Under the pieces are notes generated by a model that searched no databases, was not told where the DNA came from, and saw only the letters and a program-made list of their open reading frames with translations. DNA of 64,000 nucleotides from Methanocaldococcus vulcanius M7 (lineage in GTDB: Archaea > AGJL01 > Methanococci > Methanococcales > Methanocaldococcaceae): NCBI RefSeq assembly GCF_000024625.1, contig NC_013407.1:1302001-1366000 (forward strand), in the 5' to 3' direction. The position numbers and the translations under genes are program-made. Below are positions 37,596 to 45,848 of the stretch, piece after piece. The number at the start of each line of letters is the position of its first letter. The stretch's first letter is position 1.

Positions 37596-37647
37596 ATCCA
37601 TCCCTCATTTAAAATTGTAATTATTTATACATTTAAAATGTTTATAA

Positions 37648-37875
37648 TTATCTTCTTCTGTCTAATGGTCTTGCTTCTCTCTCTGTTTCTCTTAGCATTA
37701 TGATGTCTCCAACTTTAACAGGACCTTTAACGTTCCTAACTAAAACCCTTCCAGTGTCTTTTCCACCTAAGATCTTGCACCTAACTTGAATAATTCCTCC
37801 TGTAACTCCTGTTCTACCAATAACCTCTATAACTTCGGCAGCAACTGCCTCTTTATAAACAAATTCATCCTCCAT
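37648..37875 (-). CDS. rps28e: Ribosomal protein S28e
   Basis: 75 aa. Small-subunit protein with an OB fold: [24 protein letters not shown] and the conserved end [15 protein letters not shown]-type tail. Length and sequence are fully typical. GGTGAGAAG precedes the ATG. It lies 83 bases after the end of the L7Ae gene and 52 bases before L24e. Confidence 0.96.
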   Translation of the reverse strand: MEDEFVYKEAVAAEVIEVIGRTGVTGGIIQVRCKILGGKDTGRVLVRNVKGPVKVGDIIMLRETEREARPLDRRR

Positions 37876-37958
37876 CTTCTCACCTAAATATATTAAAATT
37901 AAATGTTAAGAGTTTTAGTTCTAAAAAAGAGTTAAATTATAAGATAGAATAAATAATT

Positions 37959-38312
37959 TTATTCTTTTAAAGCATTTATTTTTTCAATTAATGCCTTTAA
38001 CTCATCAGCATCTCCTTCTTTAACAATTGCAACTGCTGATGTAGCAACTTCCAACCCAGCAGCTTTTCCTAAGTCCTGTTTTGAAGCCACATAAGCGTAT
38101 GGAATTCCTTTCTCTTCACATAAGTATGGAAGATGAGCAACGACTTCTTCTGGTTTAACATCTTCAGCGATGATTACTAATTTTGCAATTCCTCTTTCAA
38201 CTGCCTTTGTAACTTCGTTAGCTCCTTTTTTAATTTTTTGTGCTTTTGCAATTGCATCTAATAACTCTTTTTGAATTTCTTCTGGAACTTTAAATTTTAC
38301 ATAAACTGCCAT
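37959..38312 (-). CDS. rpl7ae: Ribosomal protein L7Ae
   Basis: 117 aa kink-turn-binding protein. It is part of the ribosome, of box C/D and H/ACA RNPs and of archaeal RNase [26 protein letters not shown] near residues 31-55 is the RNA-binding signature and is followed by [12 protein letters not shown]. The in-frame extension to 38351 is rejected because GGAGG at 38321-38325 (minus strand) fits the ATG at 38312. The 108-base leader upstream is structured (separate entry), which matters because L7Ae controls its own mRNA in some archaea. Confidence 0.97.
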   Translation of the reverse strand: MAVYVKFKVPEEIQKELLDAIAKAQKIKKGANEVTKAVERGIAKLVIIAEDVKPEEVVAHLPYLCEEKGIPYAYVASKQDLGKAAGLEVATSAVAIVKEGDADELKALIEKINALKE

Positions 38313-38453
38313 ATTTTCTACCTCCTTCATCTTTTTAAAAATTGAGGGCAATCCGGAGGGAATTGCCCACTCCTATGGGTTTATTATCTTAACCCATAGT
38401 TGTCATCGTGGTTTAGAATGAGTATATCAACTTATCGACTTTTAATATATAAA
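38313..38453 (-). promoter_or_regulatory. L7Ae promoter and structured leader with anti-Shine-Dalgarno loop
   Basis: On the minus strand a TATA box lies at 38444-38453 (TTTATATATT), putting transcription start near 38420. The leader contains a 9-bp hairpin CTATGGGTT/AACCCATAG (38373-38399) and a 7-bp hairpin GGGCAAT/ATTGCCC (38346-38368). The nine-base loop of the second hairpin contains CCTCC (38355-38359), the exact complement of the GGAGG ribosome site at 38321-38325. A CCAC/GTGG pairing (38408-38411 with 38367-38370) could enclose an internal loop containing ATGA opposite GA, reminiscent of a kink-turn. Archaeal L7Ae autoregulation by a kink-turn leader is known; this fold is my reading. 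Confidence 0.55.
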
Positions 38454-38464
38454 GGTTTTGGAGT

Positions 38465-39331
38465 TTATAAGATTCTCTCAATCGGAACAACGAGTATATC
38501 TCTCGCTCCCAAATCATGAAGTTTTGGTACTAATGAAAATATTTCATCCTCATTTACAACTGCATGTATTGCCACCATCTCATCGTTTGACAGCACTTTT
38601 GAGACCGTTGGTCCTGCCATTCCAGGTATAAGTTTTTTAATCTCTTCAACCTTATCCTTTGGAGCATTCATCATAATTAATCTTTTTGTTTCAGCAAATA
38701 ATGCACTCTTTATTGCAAGGACTATCTGATTTATTTTCTCTTTCTTTTTTTCATTTTCTAAACTTTTTTTATTTGCAATTAGCCGAGTAGTTGATGAGAC
38801 AATTTCATCAATCACTTTTAGACGATTTAATTTTAAAGTTGTCCCTGTAGAGGTTAAATCACTAATCAAATCAGCTATTCCAATAAAAGGAGCGATCTCA
38901 GTTGCTCCACTAAGCTCTATAATCTCAACTTTTTTATTTAACTTATCAAAGTATTTTTTTGTTAAATTTGGAAATTCTGTAGCTACTCGCATTCCTTCTT
39001 TTATATCTTCAACACTGTTTATATTAGAGTTTTCAGGAGCAGCTAAGACCAATTTTGCAAATCCAAACCCAAAATCCAAAAGTATATCAACCTTATCCTC
39101 AACATTTCTTTCCAAAACCAGATCATAACCAGTAACTCCTATATCCGCAACACCATCAGCCACAAACTCGGGAATATCTCTCGCTCTCGCAAACATTACC
39201 TTAATATCTTTATCCACGGTATTTGCAAATAAACTTCTCCCTTTAACCGTAATCTTTAACCCTGCCTTCTCTAAAACATCCATAACCGGCTCAGAAATCC
39301 TTCCCTTGTTTGGAAGTGCAAACATTATCAT
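38465..39331 (-). CDS. hisG: ATP phosphoribosyltransferase, long form with regulatory domain
   Basis: First enzyme of histidine synthesis, 288 aa, the long HisG with C-terminal histidine-binding domain. FALPNKGRI opens the protein. [13 protein letters not shown] near residue 63 and the PRPP-binding loop [14 protein letters not shown] near 155 are diagnostic. The C-terminal ACT-like domain carries [10 protein letters not shown] near 231. ATG at 39331 gives the usual length; the longer frame to 39388 overlaps the upstream gene. It is downstream of dnaG and UPF0058. Confidence 0.95.
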   Translation of the reverse strand: MIMFALPNKGRISEPVMDVLEKAGLKITVKGRSLFANTVDKDIKVMFARARDIPEFVADGVADIGVTGYDLVLERNVEDKVDILLDFGFGFAKLVLAAPENSNINSVEDIKEGMRVATEFPNLTKKYFDKLNKKVEIIELSGATEIAPFIGIADLISDLTSTGTTLKLNRLKVIDEIVSSTTRLIANKKSLENEKKKEKINQIVLAIKSALFAETKRLIMMNAPKDKVEEIKKLIPGMAGPTVSKVLSNDEMVAIHAVVNEDEIFSLVPKLHDLGARDILVVPIERIL

Positions 39332-39374
39332 CCTATCGATCCTCTCTTTATTATTGTAGTATTGCATATTACCA

Positions 39375-39704
39375 TTAGTTCTCTTCAATTAGTTTTGTGT
39401 TTATGTTTTTTATTTTGCATCTTTTTCTCTGAATTTCTTTTTTTATTTTTTCTCCACTTACCCTTAACAAATTTGAAACACTTCTTGGAATCTTTCCATT
39501 ATCAGATAATATCTTTGCAATAATACTCGAAAGGAGGAATATCGCGTAAATATGCTCTGCTTTTGTTCTATGAATGTGATGCGGATAAATATTCAACTCA
39601 TCATACTCTTTAAACTCGCTATTATTACATTTATAGTTTTTTTCAATGTATTTTCTTAAATATATCAGAAGTTGATGCAGTTGAATCAACTCATCTTTGT
39701 GCAT
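39375..39704 (-). CDS. UPF0058 family protein
   Basis: 109 aa, helical. The segments [21 protein letters not shown] and [24 protein letters not shown] match UPF0058, an archaeal family of unknown function. GGTGATTTAA precedes the ATG. Its start overlaps the end of dnaG by 14 bases, and hisG follows, so the three are likely one transcript. The C-terminus is strongly basic. Confidence 0.88.
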   Translation of the reverse strand: MHKDELIQLHQLLIYLRKYIEKNYKCNNSEFKEYDELNIYPHHIHRTKAEHIYAIFLLSSIIAKILSDNGKIPRSVSNLLRVSGEKIKKEIQRKRCKIKNINTKLIEEN

Positions 39705-40950
39705 TTAAATCACCGAATATAATTAGTGATAGGTTGGCTGGCTTTTTTATAATGTTTGCATCATTACAAAAAATTAAATTTGTTTTTTCGTATAAATTAT
39801 CTACCATCTTTTGGTTTATATCTCCTTTTACAATAATAGCGTCTATATTCTCATAATCATCAATTTTACTGGATAGTTCTTCAATACTGATCTTCTCTTC
39901 GTTATCTCCACAAATTATAAGCAGTTCTGATTCATTTAACGTTTCAAATTTCTCATAGAACTTTTTATACTTTTTAAGTAAAGGATGTATCTCATCACAT
40001 TTCTCATTTAAAATTTCAGAAATACTTGTTTTAATTGCCTCTTTGCATAATTTATCTTCTACCTTGTCTATTTTATCTATCTTACAAGTTTTTTCTAATT
40101 TAGTTTCTAATTTATATCCTTCTTTTAAATCTTTTGTAATCTGTGGTAAAACATGTTCAACTGGAACTTTACTTCTTAAACACTTCATAATCTCTTTCTT
40201 AGATAGTTCTTCAACCTCCCTACCCTGAGGAGCCCTTGCTACAAAATCAACATCACAAACTTGAAGTAGTTCTTTCAAAATTAGTTCTCCTCCTCTATCT
40301 CCATCTGTAAAAACAGTTATTATCTTTTTCTTACTGAGATCTATTATTGTCTTTGGGACTGATGTCCCTTCAACAGCTATAACATTCTTGATTCCACACC
40401 TTAATAGGTTTAAAACATCTGCTCGTCCCTCAACAACAATTATATCATCAGAGGTATCAACTGCTGGTCCAGCAGGGAGCTTTTCAGGACCGTATTCAAT
40501 TATCTCCCCCATTCTTACGCTCTCTTTAACTTCTTCAACAATTGTATTTATATCAATATTGTTCATAAGTTGTTTTAAGATCTCTTTTGCTCTATCAACA
40601 ATATAGTCCCTCTTCTTCTTTCTTATATCCTCAATATCAATAACTTTTACAGTAGCCACACACGGCCCAACCCGATCTATTGTCTCCAAAGTTGCTGCAA
40701 GTATTGATGTTTCAATCCTATCTAAACTTGAAGGAACTGTTATTTTTGCTATTGATTTTCCATTTATATTCGATAATTCCACATCAATTCTTCCGACTCG
40801 TCCTGTTTTTTGCAACTCTCTGAGGTCTAATTCATCCCCTAATAATCCTTCCGTCTGTCCAAAGATCGCTCCAATTATATCGTGCTTTTCCACATACCCA
40901 TCAGCAATAAGTTCTGCATGAATTATATATTTTGTAGTTCCAAGATCCAT
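39691..40950 (-). CDS. dnaG: DnaG-type primase, archaeal
   Basis: 419 aa. N-terminal conserved domain (YIIHAELIADGYVEKHDIIGAIFGQTEGLLG) and a Toprim domain: VVEGRADVLNLLRCGIKN near residue 172 and VFTDGDRGGELI near 216, the catalytic glutamate and DxD. Archaeal DnaG associates with the exosome (polyadenylation of RNA substrates) and can prime DNA. The in-frame TTG at 40962 is rejected since GGTGATT sits just before the ATG at 40950. The C-terminal 130 residues are variable. Confidence 0.95.
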   Translation of the reverse strand: MDLGTTKYIIHAELIADGYVEKHDIIGAIFGQTEGLLGDELDLRELQKTGRVGRIDVELSNINGKSIAKITVPSSLDRIETSILAATLETIDRVGPCVATVKVIDIEDIRKKKRDYIVDRAKEILKQLMNNIDINTIVEEVKESVRMGEIIEYGPEKLPAGPAVDTSDDIIVVEGRADVLNLLRCGIKNVIAVEGTSVPKTIIDLSKKKIITVFTDGDRGGELILKELLQVCDVDFVARAPQGREVEELSKKEIMKCLRSKVPVEHVLPQITKDLKEGYKLETKLEKTCKIDKIDKVEDKLCKEAIKTSISEILNEKCDEIHPLLKKYKKFYEKFETLNESELLIICGDNEEKISIEELSSKIDDYENIDAIIVKGDINQKMVDNLYEKTNLIFCNDANIIKKPANLSLIIFGDLNAQR

Positions 40951-41090
40951 GATAATCACCAAGTAAGTGATGCTACCTGTCTCATAAGTGAGAGAACTCT
41001 CCCTACATTTTAATAGAATACATTAAAGTATAAAAATTATTTTCTAAGGTTGTTAAGCCAATTGAATATTTGGAGACAAAAAACCAAAAA

Positions 41091-41100
41091 GTATTTATAG
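41091..41100 (+). promoter_or_regulatory. Box A (TATA) of the tRNA-Gly transcript
   Basis: GTATTTATAG lies about 40 bases before the first tRNA. This is the expected distance if transcription starts near 41125 and a short leader is removed by RNase P. It would serve both tRNA-Gly genes. The region between dnaG (divergent) and this site is AT-rich and otherwise unremarkable. Confidence 0.5.
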
Positions 41101-41134
41101 TAGTTCTACGTATGTTATTTTTGCCTTCGGTTGA

Positions 41135-41210
41135 GCGGCCTTGGTGTAGCCTGGTAACACACGGGCCTGCCACGCCCGGACCCCGGGTTCAAATCCCGGA
41201 GGCCGCACCA
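41135..41210 (+). tRNA. tRNA-Gly (GCC)
   Basis: 76 bases with encoded CCA. Acceptor stem GCGGCCT pairs with AGGCCGC; D stem GTGT/ACAC; anticodon stem CGGGC/GCCCG with loop CTGCCAC, anticodon GCC; T stem CCGGG/CCCGG with loop TTCAAAT. Discriminator A. All stems are perfect and GC-rich as expected for a hyperthermophile. No intron. Confidence 0.98.
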
Positions 41211-41244
41211 CTGGCTTTAATTAGTCAGTGCTTGATTTGGATAT

Positions 41245-41320
41245 GCGCCGGTGGTGTAGCCTGGTATCACTCTGGCCTTCCAAGCCAGCGACCCGGGTTC
41301 AAATCCCGGCCGGCGCACCA
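41245..41320 (+). tRNA. tRNA-Gly (TCC)
   Basis: 76 bases with encoded CCA, 34 bases after the first tRNA. Acceptor GCGCCGG/CCGGCGC, anticodon stem CTGGC/GCCAG with loop CTTCCAA, anticodon TCC; T arm identical to the tRNA-Gly(GCC). It shares most D-arm and T-arm bases with its neighbour, consistent with an old tandem duplication that then changed the anticodon and acceptor stems. No intron and no separate promoter seen. Confidence 0.98.
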
Positions 41321-41412
41321 AAATTTACCAAGAACTCTAAATTTTTATTTTTATGGGTATAATAATCGATTTATATACATATTTAATTATAAAAGTGTGT
41401 TGGGGACTGATC

Positions 41413-41637
41413 ATGAATGTATCGGCAAAATTGCAACTTAGAATTCCGAAAGAAGTTTGTAAAAGTATGGAAGTAGATAACTACACTAAGGGAAACTTTA
41501 AAATAATTCTAAAATGTGAAAATAACACTTCAACACTAATAATAAAAACAAACACAATAGGATCATTAAAATCAACGCTTGATGATTTTTTCAGATGTTT
41601 AAATGCAAGTTTAGAAACTTACAATATTTTGAAATAG
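41413..41637 (+). CDS. pcc1: KEOPS complex subunit Pcc1
   Basis: 74 aa. The layout beta (KLQLRI), beta (FKIILKCENNTSTLIIKTN), then the signature helix IGSLKSTLDDFFRCLNASLETY fits Pcc1, the small dimerising subunit of KEOPS, which makes t6A37 in tRNAs with Kae1, Bud32 and Cgi121. The ATG at 41413 is preceded by GGGGACTGATC; the longer frame from 41353 has no ribosome site. It lies just after two tRNA genes and before MAT. Confidence 0.8.
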   Translation: MNVSAKLQLRIPKEVCKSMEVDNYTKGNFKIILKCENNTSTLIIKTNTIGSLKSTLDDFFRCLNASLETYNILK

Positions 41638-41841
41638 GAAAGGACATAAAACACCACAAAACTGTCAAAGCTGAAAAATAAAAAAATGAACCAAATAATT
41701 ATTTAAGTTAACATTAGAAAAACCAGAACTTAATATGCTATTTTCTATACTCAAACAGAAAGGTTAACTTTAAATATAAAAAATTTTCTTATCTTTTTTA
41801 CTTACTGATTTTTTAGTATTAAGGACAAGATGGTGATACGA

Positions 41842-43062
41842 ATGAGAAATATAATTGTAAAAAAATTGAATGTCGAGCCAATAGAAGAAAGACCCGTCGA
41901 AATCGTAGAAAGAAAAGGATTGGGGCATCCTGACTCGATTTGTGATGGAATAGCAGAAAGCGTTAGTAGGGCATTATGTAAGATGTACATTGAAGAATTT
42001 GGAACTATTTTACACCACAACACGGATCAAGTTGAACTCGTAGGTGGACATGCATACCCTAAATTCGGCGGAGGAGAGATGGTAAACCCAATATATATTT
42101 TACTCTCTGGAAGAGCCACAATGGAGATCGTTGATAAAAACAATAACAAAATTGTGAAGTTGCCGGTTGGAACCACTGCCGTTAAAGCAGCTAAGGAGTA
42201 TCTAAAAAAGGTTTTAAGAAATGTTGATGTTGATAAAGATATTATTGTCGATTGTAGAATAGGACAGGGAAGTATGGACTTAGTTGATGTCTTCGAAAGA
42301 CAGAAAAATGAAGTGCCACTGGCTAATGACACATCCTTTGGTGTTGGCTATGCTCCTCTTTCAACAACAGAAAAATTGGTTTTAGAGACAGAGAAATTTT
42401 TAAATAGCGATAAATTAAAGAATGAAATCCCCGCCGTTGGAGAAGATATAAAAGTTATGGGTTTGAGGGAAGGAAATAAAATAACTCTAACGATTGCAAT
42501 GGCAGTTATAGACAAACATGTGAGAAATGTTGAAGAATATAAAGAAGTTATAAAAAAGGTCAAAGAAAAAGTTGAAAGCTTGGCTAAAAAAATAGCTAAC
42601 GGATATGATGTTGAGATAAATATAAACACGGCAGATGATTACGATAGAGAGAGTGTTTATTTAACAGTTACCGGAACCTCTGCAGAGATGGGAGATGATG
42701 GTTCAGTTGGTAGAGGAAACAGAGTCAACGGGTTGATAACACCATTCAGACCTATGAGTATGGAAGCAGCAAGTGGTAAAAACCCTGTAAATCACGTTGG
42801 TAAAATCTACAATATCTTAGCCAATTTAATAGCAAATGATATTGCCAAATTGGAAGGGGTTAAAGAATGCTATGTTAGAATATTAAGCCAAATTGGTAAA
42901 CCAATCAATGAACCAAGAGCATTGGATATTGAAATAATAACTGAAAACGGCTATGATATAAAAGATATTGAGCCAAAGGCAAAAGAAATAGCCAATAAAT
43001 GGTTAGATAACATCATGGAAGTTCAAAAAATGATTGTTGAAGGGAGAGTTAATACTTTTTAA
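41842..43062 (+). CDS. S-adenosylmethionine synthetase, archaeal type
   Basis: Makes SAM from methionine and ATP. 406 aa, the archaeal MAT family, which is very divergent from bacterial MetK. Typical segments: [16 protein letters not shown] near residue 27, [11 protein letters not shown] near 142, [15 protein letters not shown] near 164, and [28 protein letters not shown], read in two parts, near 290-317. GGTGAT six bases upstream sets ATG 41842. Often named mat. Confidence 0.96.
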   Translation: MRNIIVKKLNVEPIEERPVEIVERKGLGHPDSICDGIAESVSRALCKMYIEEFGTILHHNTDQVELVGGHAYPKFGGGEMVNPIYILLSGRATMEIVDKNNNKIVKLPVGTTAVKAAKEYLKKVLRNVDVDKDIIVDCRIGQGSMDLVDVFERQKNEVPLANDTSFGVGYAPLSTTEKLVLETEKFLNSDKLKNEIPAVGEDIKVMGLREGNKITLTIAMAVIDKHVRNVEEYKEVIKKVKEKVESLAKKIANGYDVEININTADDYDRESVYLTVTGTSAEMGDDGSVGRGNRVNGLITPFRPMSMEAASGKNPVNHVGKIYNILANLIANDIAKLEGVKECYVRILSQIGKPINEPRALDIEIITENGYDIKDIEPKAKEIANKWLDNIMEVQKMIVEGRVNTF

Positions 43063-43107
43063 TGATGACCATTCTTTTAAAACATTTATTTTTCATATTT
43101 TATATAT

Positions 43108-44964
43108 CTAAAATCTATTTTTTATACTGGCATCAAGTTCATCTAATGAATAAACATCTAATTCTCCATTTTTAACTGCTTCTATTGCTTTTACAGTAGC
43201 TTTTGCTCCTGGAATTGTTGTTATATAAGGAATACCTAAATCTACTGCCGCTCTTCTTATATAATACCCGTCTGACTTTGCCTTCTTTCCAGAGGAAGTG
43301 TTTATTATTAAGTGTATCTTTCCATCCCTCATCAACTTTATAACATTATCATTTGGGCTCTCAGATATTTTTTTAACAAGTATTGCAGGAATATTATTCT
43401 CTCTCAAAACTTTTGCAGTTCCTTCTGTTGCATATATTGTAAACCCAAGCTCATGAAGTTTTTTAGCAACATCTACAATCTGTTTTTTGTCTTTATCCCT
43501 AACACTTATAAAGACGTTTCCAAAAATCGGCAACTCCATATTTGCAGATAACTGGGCTTTGTAGTATGCTTTTCCAAAGTCCTTATCAATTCCAATCGCT
43601 TCTCCTGTGGATTTCATCTCTGGTCCTAAAACAGGATCAACTCCCGGTAGTTTCAAAAACGGAAAGACCGATTCTTTTATCGACACATACTTCGGCTTAG
43701 CAATCCAAACCTTCTCAGCAACTTTTTCAACATCATAGTCATTAATCAACTCCTCCAACTTCTTACCAAGCATAATCTTTGTGGCTAACTTAGCCAGTGG
43801 AATTCCAACTGATTTACTTACATAAGGAACAGTTCTTGAAGCCCTTGGGTTTGCCTCTAAGACATAAACAACTCCATCTTTAACTGCATACTGCACGTTT
43901 AAAAGCCCTACTATGTTTAAAGCCCTTGCCAATTTTGCAGTGTAATCTATAACTGTATCGATTATCTCCTTTGGTAAAGTTTGAGGAGGAATAACTGTTG
44001 CTGAGTCCCCGCTATGCACTCCTGCCTCTTCAATATGCTCCATTATAGCTCCAATTAAAACACTCTCCCCATCACAAACAGCATCAACATCTAACTCAAT
44101 GGCATCCTCCAAAAACTTGTCAATTAATACAGGATGCTCTTCTGAAACTCTAACTGCCTCTTCCATATACTCAATTAACTCCTCCTCACTATATACGATC
44201 TGCATAGCCCTTCCTCCCAAAACATAGGAAGGTCTAACTAAAACAGGGTAACCAATTCTTTTAGCTATTTTTAATGCCTCTTCCTTTGTAAATGCAGTCC
44301 CTCCTTCTGCCTGAGGAATATTTAACTTCTTTAAAAGCTTTGAAAACTCTTCTCTATCCTCAGCAGCATTTATATTCTCTGGAGTAGTTCCTAAGATATT
44401 AACTCCTGCCTTTTTCAACTTCATAGCTAAGTTTATTGCTGTCTGCCCACCAAATTGAACTATAACTCCCAATAACTCTCCTCTCTCCTTCTCTCTCTCA
44501 GCAATATTTAACACATCCTCAAATGTTATCGGTTCAAAATAAAGCTTGTCTGAGGTATCATAGTCGGTTGAAACCGTCTCCGGGTTGTTATTTACAATTA
44601 TTGCTTCAATTCCCATCTCTTTTAAAGCTAAGACAGCATGAACACTTGAATAATCAAATTCTATCCCTTGTCCAATTCTTATAGGTCCAGAACCAATGAT
44701 TATAACTTTCTTTCTATCGGAAGGATTGCTCTCATCCTGCTCCTTATAAACAAACGTCTCATAGGCAGAGTAATAGTATGGAGTTTTTGCCTCAAATTCA
44801 GCAGCACAGGTATCTACCATTTTATACAATGGGATAATGTTGAGTTTCTTTCTCAAGTCCCTAACTTCTATCTCATCCATTCCTAATAAATTAGCAATCT
44901 GCTTATCAGAGAATCCTAATTTTTTTGCTTTTAATAAAATTTCCTTTAATTTTTCCATATCCAT
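43108..44964 (-). CDS. carB2: Carbamoyl-phosphate synthase large subunit, C-terminal half
   Basis: 618 aa. Contains the second ATP-grasp unit (carbamate kinase-like: IIIGSGPIRIGQGIEFDYSSVHA near residue 88, VLVRPSYVLGGRAMQIVY near 240, LEANPRASRTVP near 370) and the C-terminal allosteric domain (NVFISVRDKDKKQIVD onward, near 490). The first ~80 residues are the oligomerisation part. In M. jannaschii carB is also split into two genes; here the halves lie about 0.9 kb apart, N-terminal half upstream. GGTGATTAT precedes the start. Acts with CarA in arginine and pyrimidine synthesis. Confidence 0.95.
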   Translation of the reverse strand: MDMEKLKEILLKAKKLGFSDKQIANLLGMDEIEVRDLRKKLNIIPLYKMVDTCAAEFEAKTPYYYSAYETFVYKEQDESNPSDRKKVIIIGSGPIRIGQGIEFDYSSVHAVLALKEMGIEAIIVNNNPETVSTDYDTSDKLYFEPITFEDVLNIAEREKERGELLGVIVQFGGQTAINLAMKLKKAGVNILGTTPENINAAEDREEFSKLLKKLNIPQAEGGTAFTKEEALKIAKRIGYPVLVRPSYVLGGRAMQIVYSEEELIEYMEEAVRVSEEHPVLIDKFLEDAIELDVDAVCDGESVLIGAIMEHIEEAGVHSGDSATVIPPQTLPKEIIDTVIDYTAKLARALNIVGLLNVQYAVKDGVVYVLEANPRASRTVPYVSKSVGIPLAKLATKIMLGKKLEELINDYDVEKVAEKVWIAKPKYVSIKESVFPFLKLPGVDPVLGPEMKSTGEAIGIDKDFGKAYYKAQLSANMELPIFGNVFISVRDKDKKQIVDVAKKLHELGFTIYATEGTAKVLRENNIPAILVKKISESPNDNVIKLMRDGKIHLIINTSSGKKAKSDGYYIRRAAVDLGIPYITTIPGAKATVKAIEAVKNGELDVYSLDELDASIKNRF

Positions 44965-44975
44965 ATAATCACCTT

Positions 44976-45316
44976 ATTTTTCATTTTCAATGTCTTTTAA
45001 AACCATCTCAACTTCTTTCTTTATTTTAGGAACATCTTATTTAACTATCGTCCAAAGAAGGATATAAATATTTATTAATTGGAATGTTCCCCAATCCTAC
45101 TGTCTCTTTCCATGGGACATTTGGATATTTCTCCCTAAAATCTTTGCTAATATATCTTGATGCCTCTCCAATAATTTCTAAAGCTCTAATAACAGCGTAT
45201 CTTACCATTTTATTGCTTATGAATTCATTATAATCAATATCTTTGGTAAATTCAATAACATCATTAGCACTCTCTAAGATATCATATAGGAATGCTTTAA
45301 CATCCCTCTTAGACAT
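44976..45316 (-). pseudogene. hepT: HepT-like toxin (DUF86) with frameshifted, degraded C-terminus
   Basis: The N-terminal 80 residues (MSKRDVKAFLYDILESANDVIEFT, YAVIRALEIIGEASRYISKDFREKYPNVPW) are clear HepT/DUF86. The catalytic R-x4-H-x-Y segment, normally GMRNxxxHEY, reads GLGNIPINKY: arginine and histidine are gone. The frame stops at 45041-45043. The family C-terminus continues in another frame: WTIVK, then a stop, then DVPKIKKEVEMVK at about 45004-45054. The HEPN toxin is therefore very probably dead. Its start overlaps the nucleotidyltransferase gene by eight bases. Confidence 0.8.
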
Positions 45317-45602
45317 AAATTAAATCCTCCTCAATAGATTTTTTTATATAAGGATTATGAATTGAGTTTTTAGTTATTAAATCAACTTTTAATCCTAAAA
45401 TCTTTTCTAAATATTTAATTAACTCTAAATACTCTGAAAATGAAGGATAATTGTTTTCATCAAACTCAACTATAATATCAATATCGCTCTTTTCAGTTTG
45501 TTCTCCTCTTGCATAAGAGCCAAATATAGAGATATATCCAACTCTATATCTCCCTTTAAGTTCTTTCTTATGCTTTTTCAATATCTCCTTAATCTTAGAC
45601 AA
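45309..45602 (-). CDS. mntA: MntA-like minimal nucleotidyltransferase (antitoxin)
   Basis: 97 aa. The polymerase-beta signature FGSYARGEQTEKSDIDIIVEF near residues 28-48 has the GS-x-A-x-G and D-x-D catalytic residues. MntA proteins silence HepT by polyadenylating or otherwise modifying the conserved tyrosine. The start is a TTG at 45602 with no clear ribosome site, six bases after the DUF2283 stop, so translation may rely on coupling. The toxin partner downstream is degraded, leaving an orphan antitoxin. Confidence 0.85.
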   Translation of the reverse strand: MSKIKEILKKHKKELKGRYRVGYISIFGSYARGEQTEKSDIDIIVEFDENNYPSFSEYLELIKYLEKILGLKVDLITKNSIHNPYIKKSIEEDLIYV

Positions 45603-45608
45603 GGTTTT

Positions 45609-45821
45609 CTAAGCAATTTTTGCTTTATCTAAGTTTTTAATTTCTTTTAGAATATTGCTAATTACTTTTTCACCCGCATTCCATAATTCAATACCCACTA
45701 TATTTCCATCTTTATCATACTCTATCCAAACATCTTCATCAATCTCATCAGTATCCTCAATTTCTCCTTCTTTAATCAATATGTAAAGAATATCTGATTT
45801 TGGGTCGTATCTAATTTTCAT
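45609..45821 (-). CDS. DUF2283 family protein
   Basis: 70 aa. KIRYDPKSDILYILIKEG, then IDEDVWIEYDKDGNIVGIELWNA matches DUF2283, a small beta-rich domain common near toxin-antitoxin genes. GGTGGATTGAATT precedes the ATG. It is the first gene of the DUF2283-MntA-HepT island between the carB halves. Function unknown; a TA-related accessory role is guessed from context. Confidence 0.85.
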   Translation of the reverse strand: MKIRYDPKSDILYILIKEGEIEDTDEIDEDVWIEYDKDGNIVGIELWNAGEKVISNILKEIKNLDKAKIA

Positions 45822-45848
45822 AATTCAATCCACCTTTTAGTATTTGCC

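Noticed and set aside
41070-41441. Open frame running through both tRNA genes
   Set aside because: It covers two perfect tRNAs and has no ribosome site.
45041-45316. Intact HepT toxin gene
   Set aside because: The catalytic arginine and histidine are absent, the frame ends early, and the family C-terminus continues in another frame with a stop.
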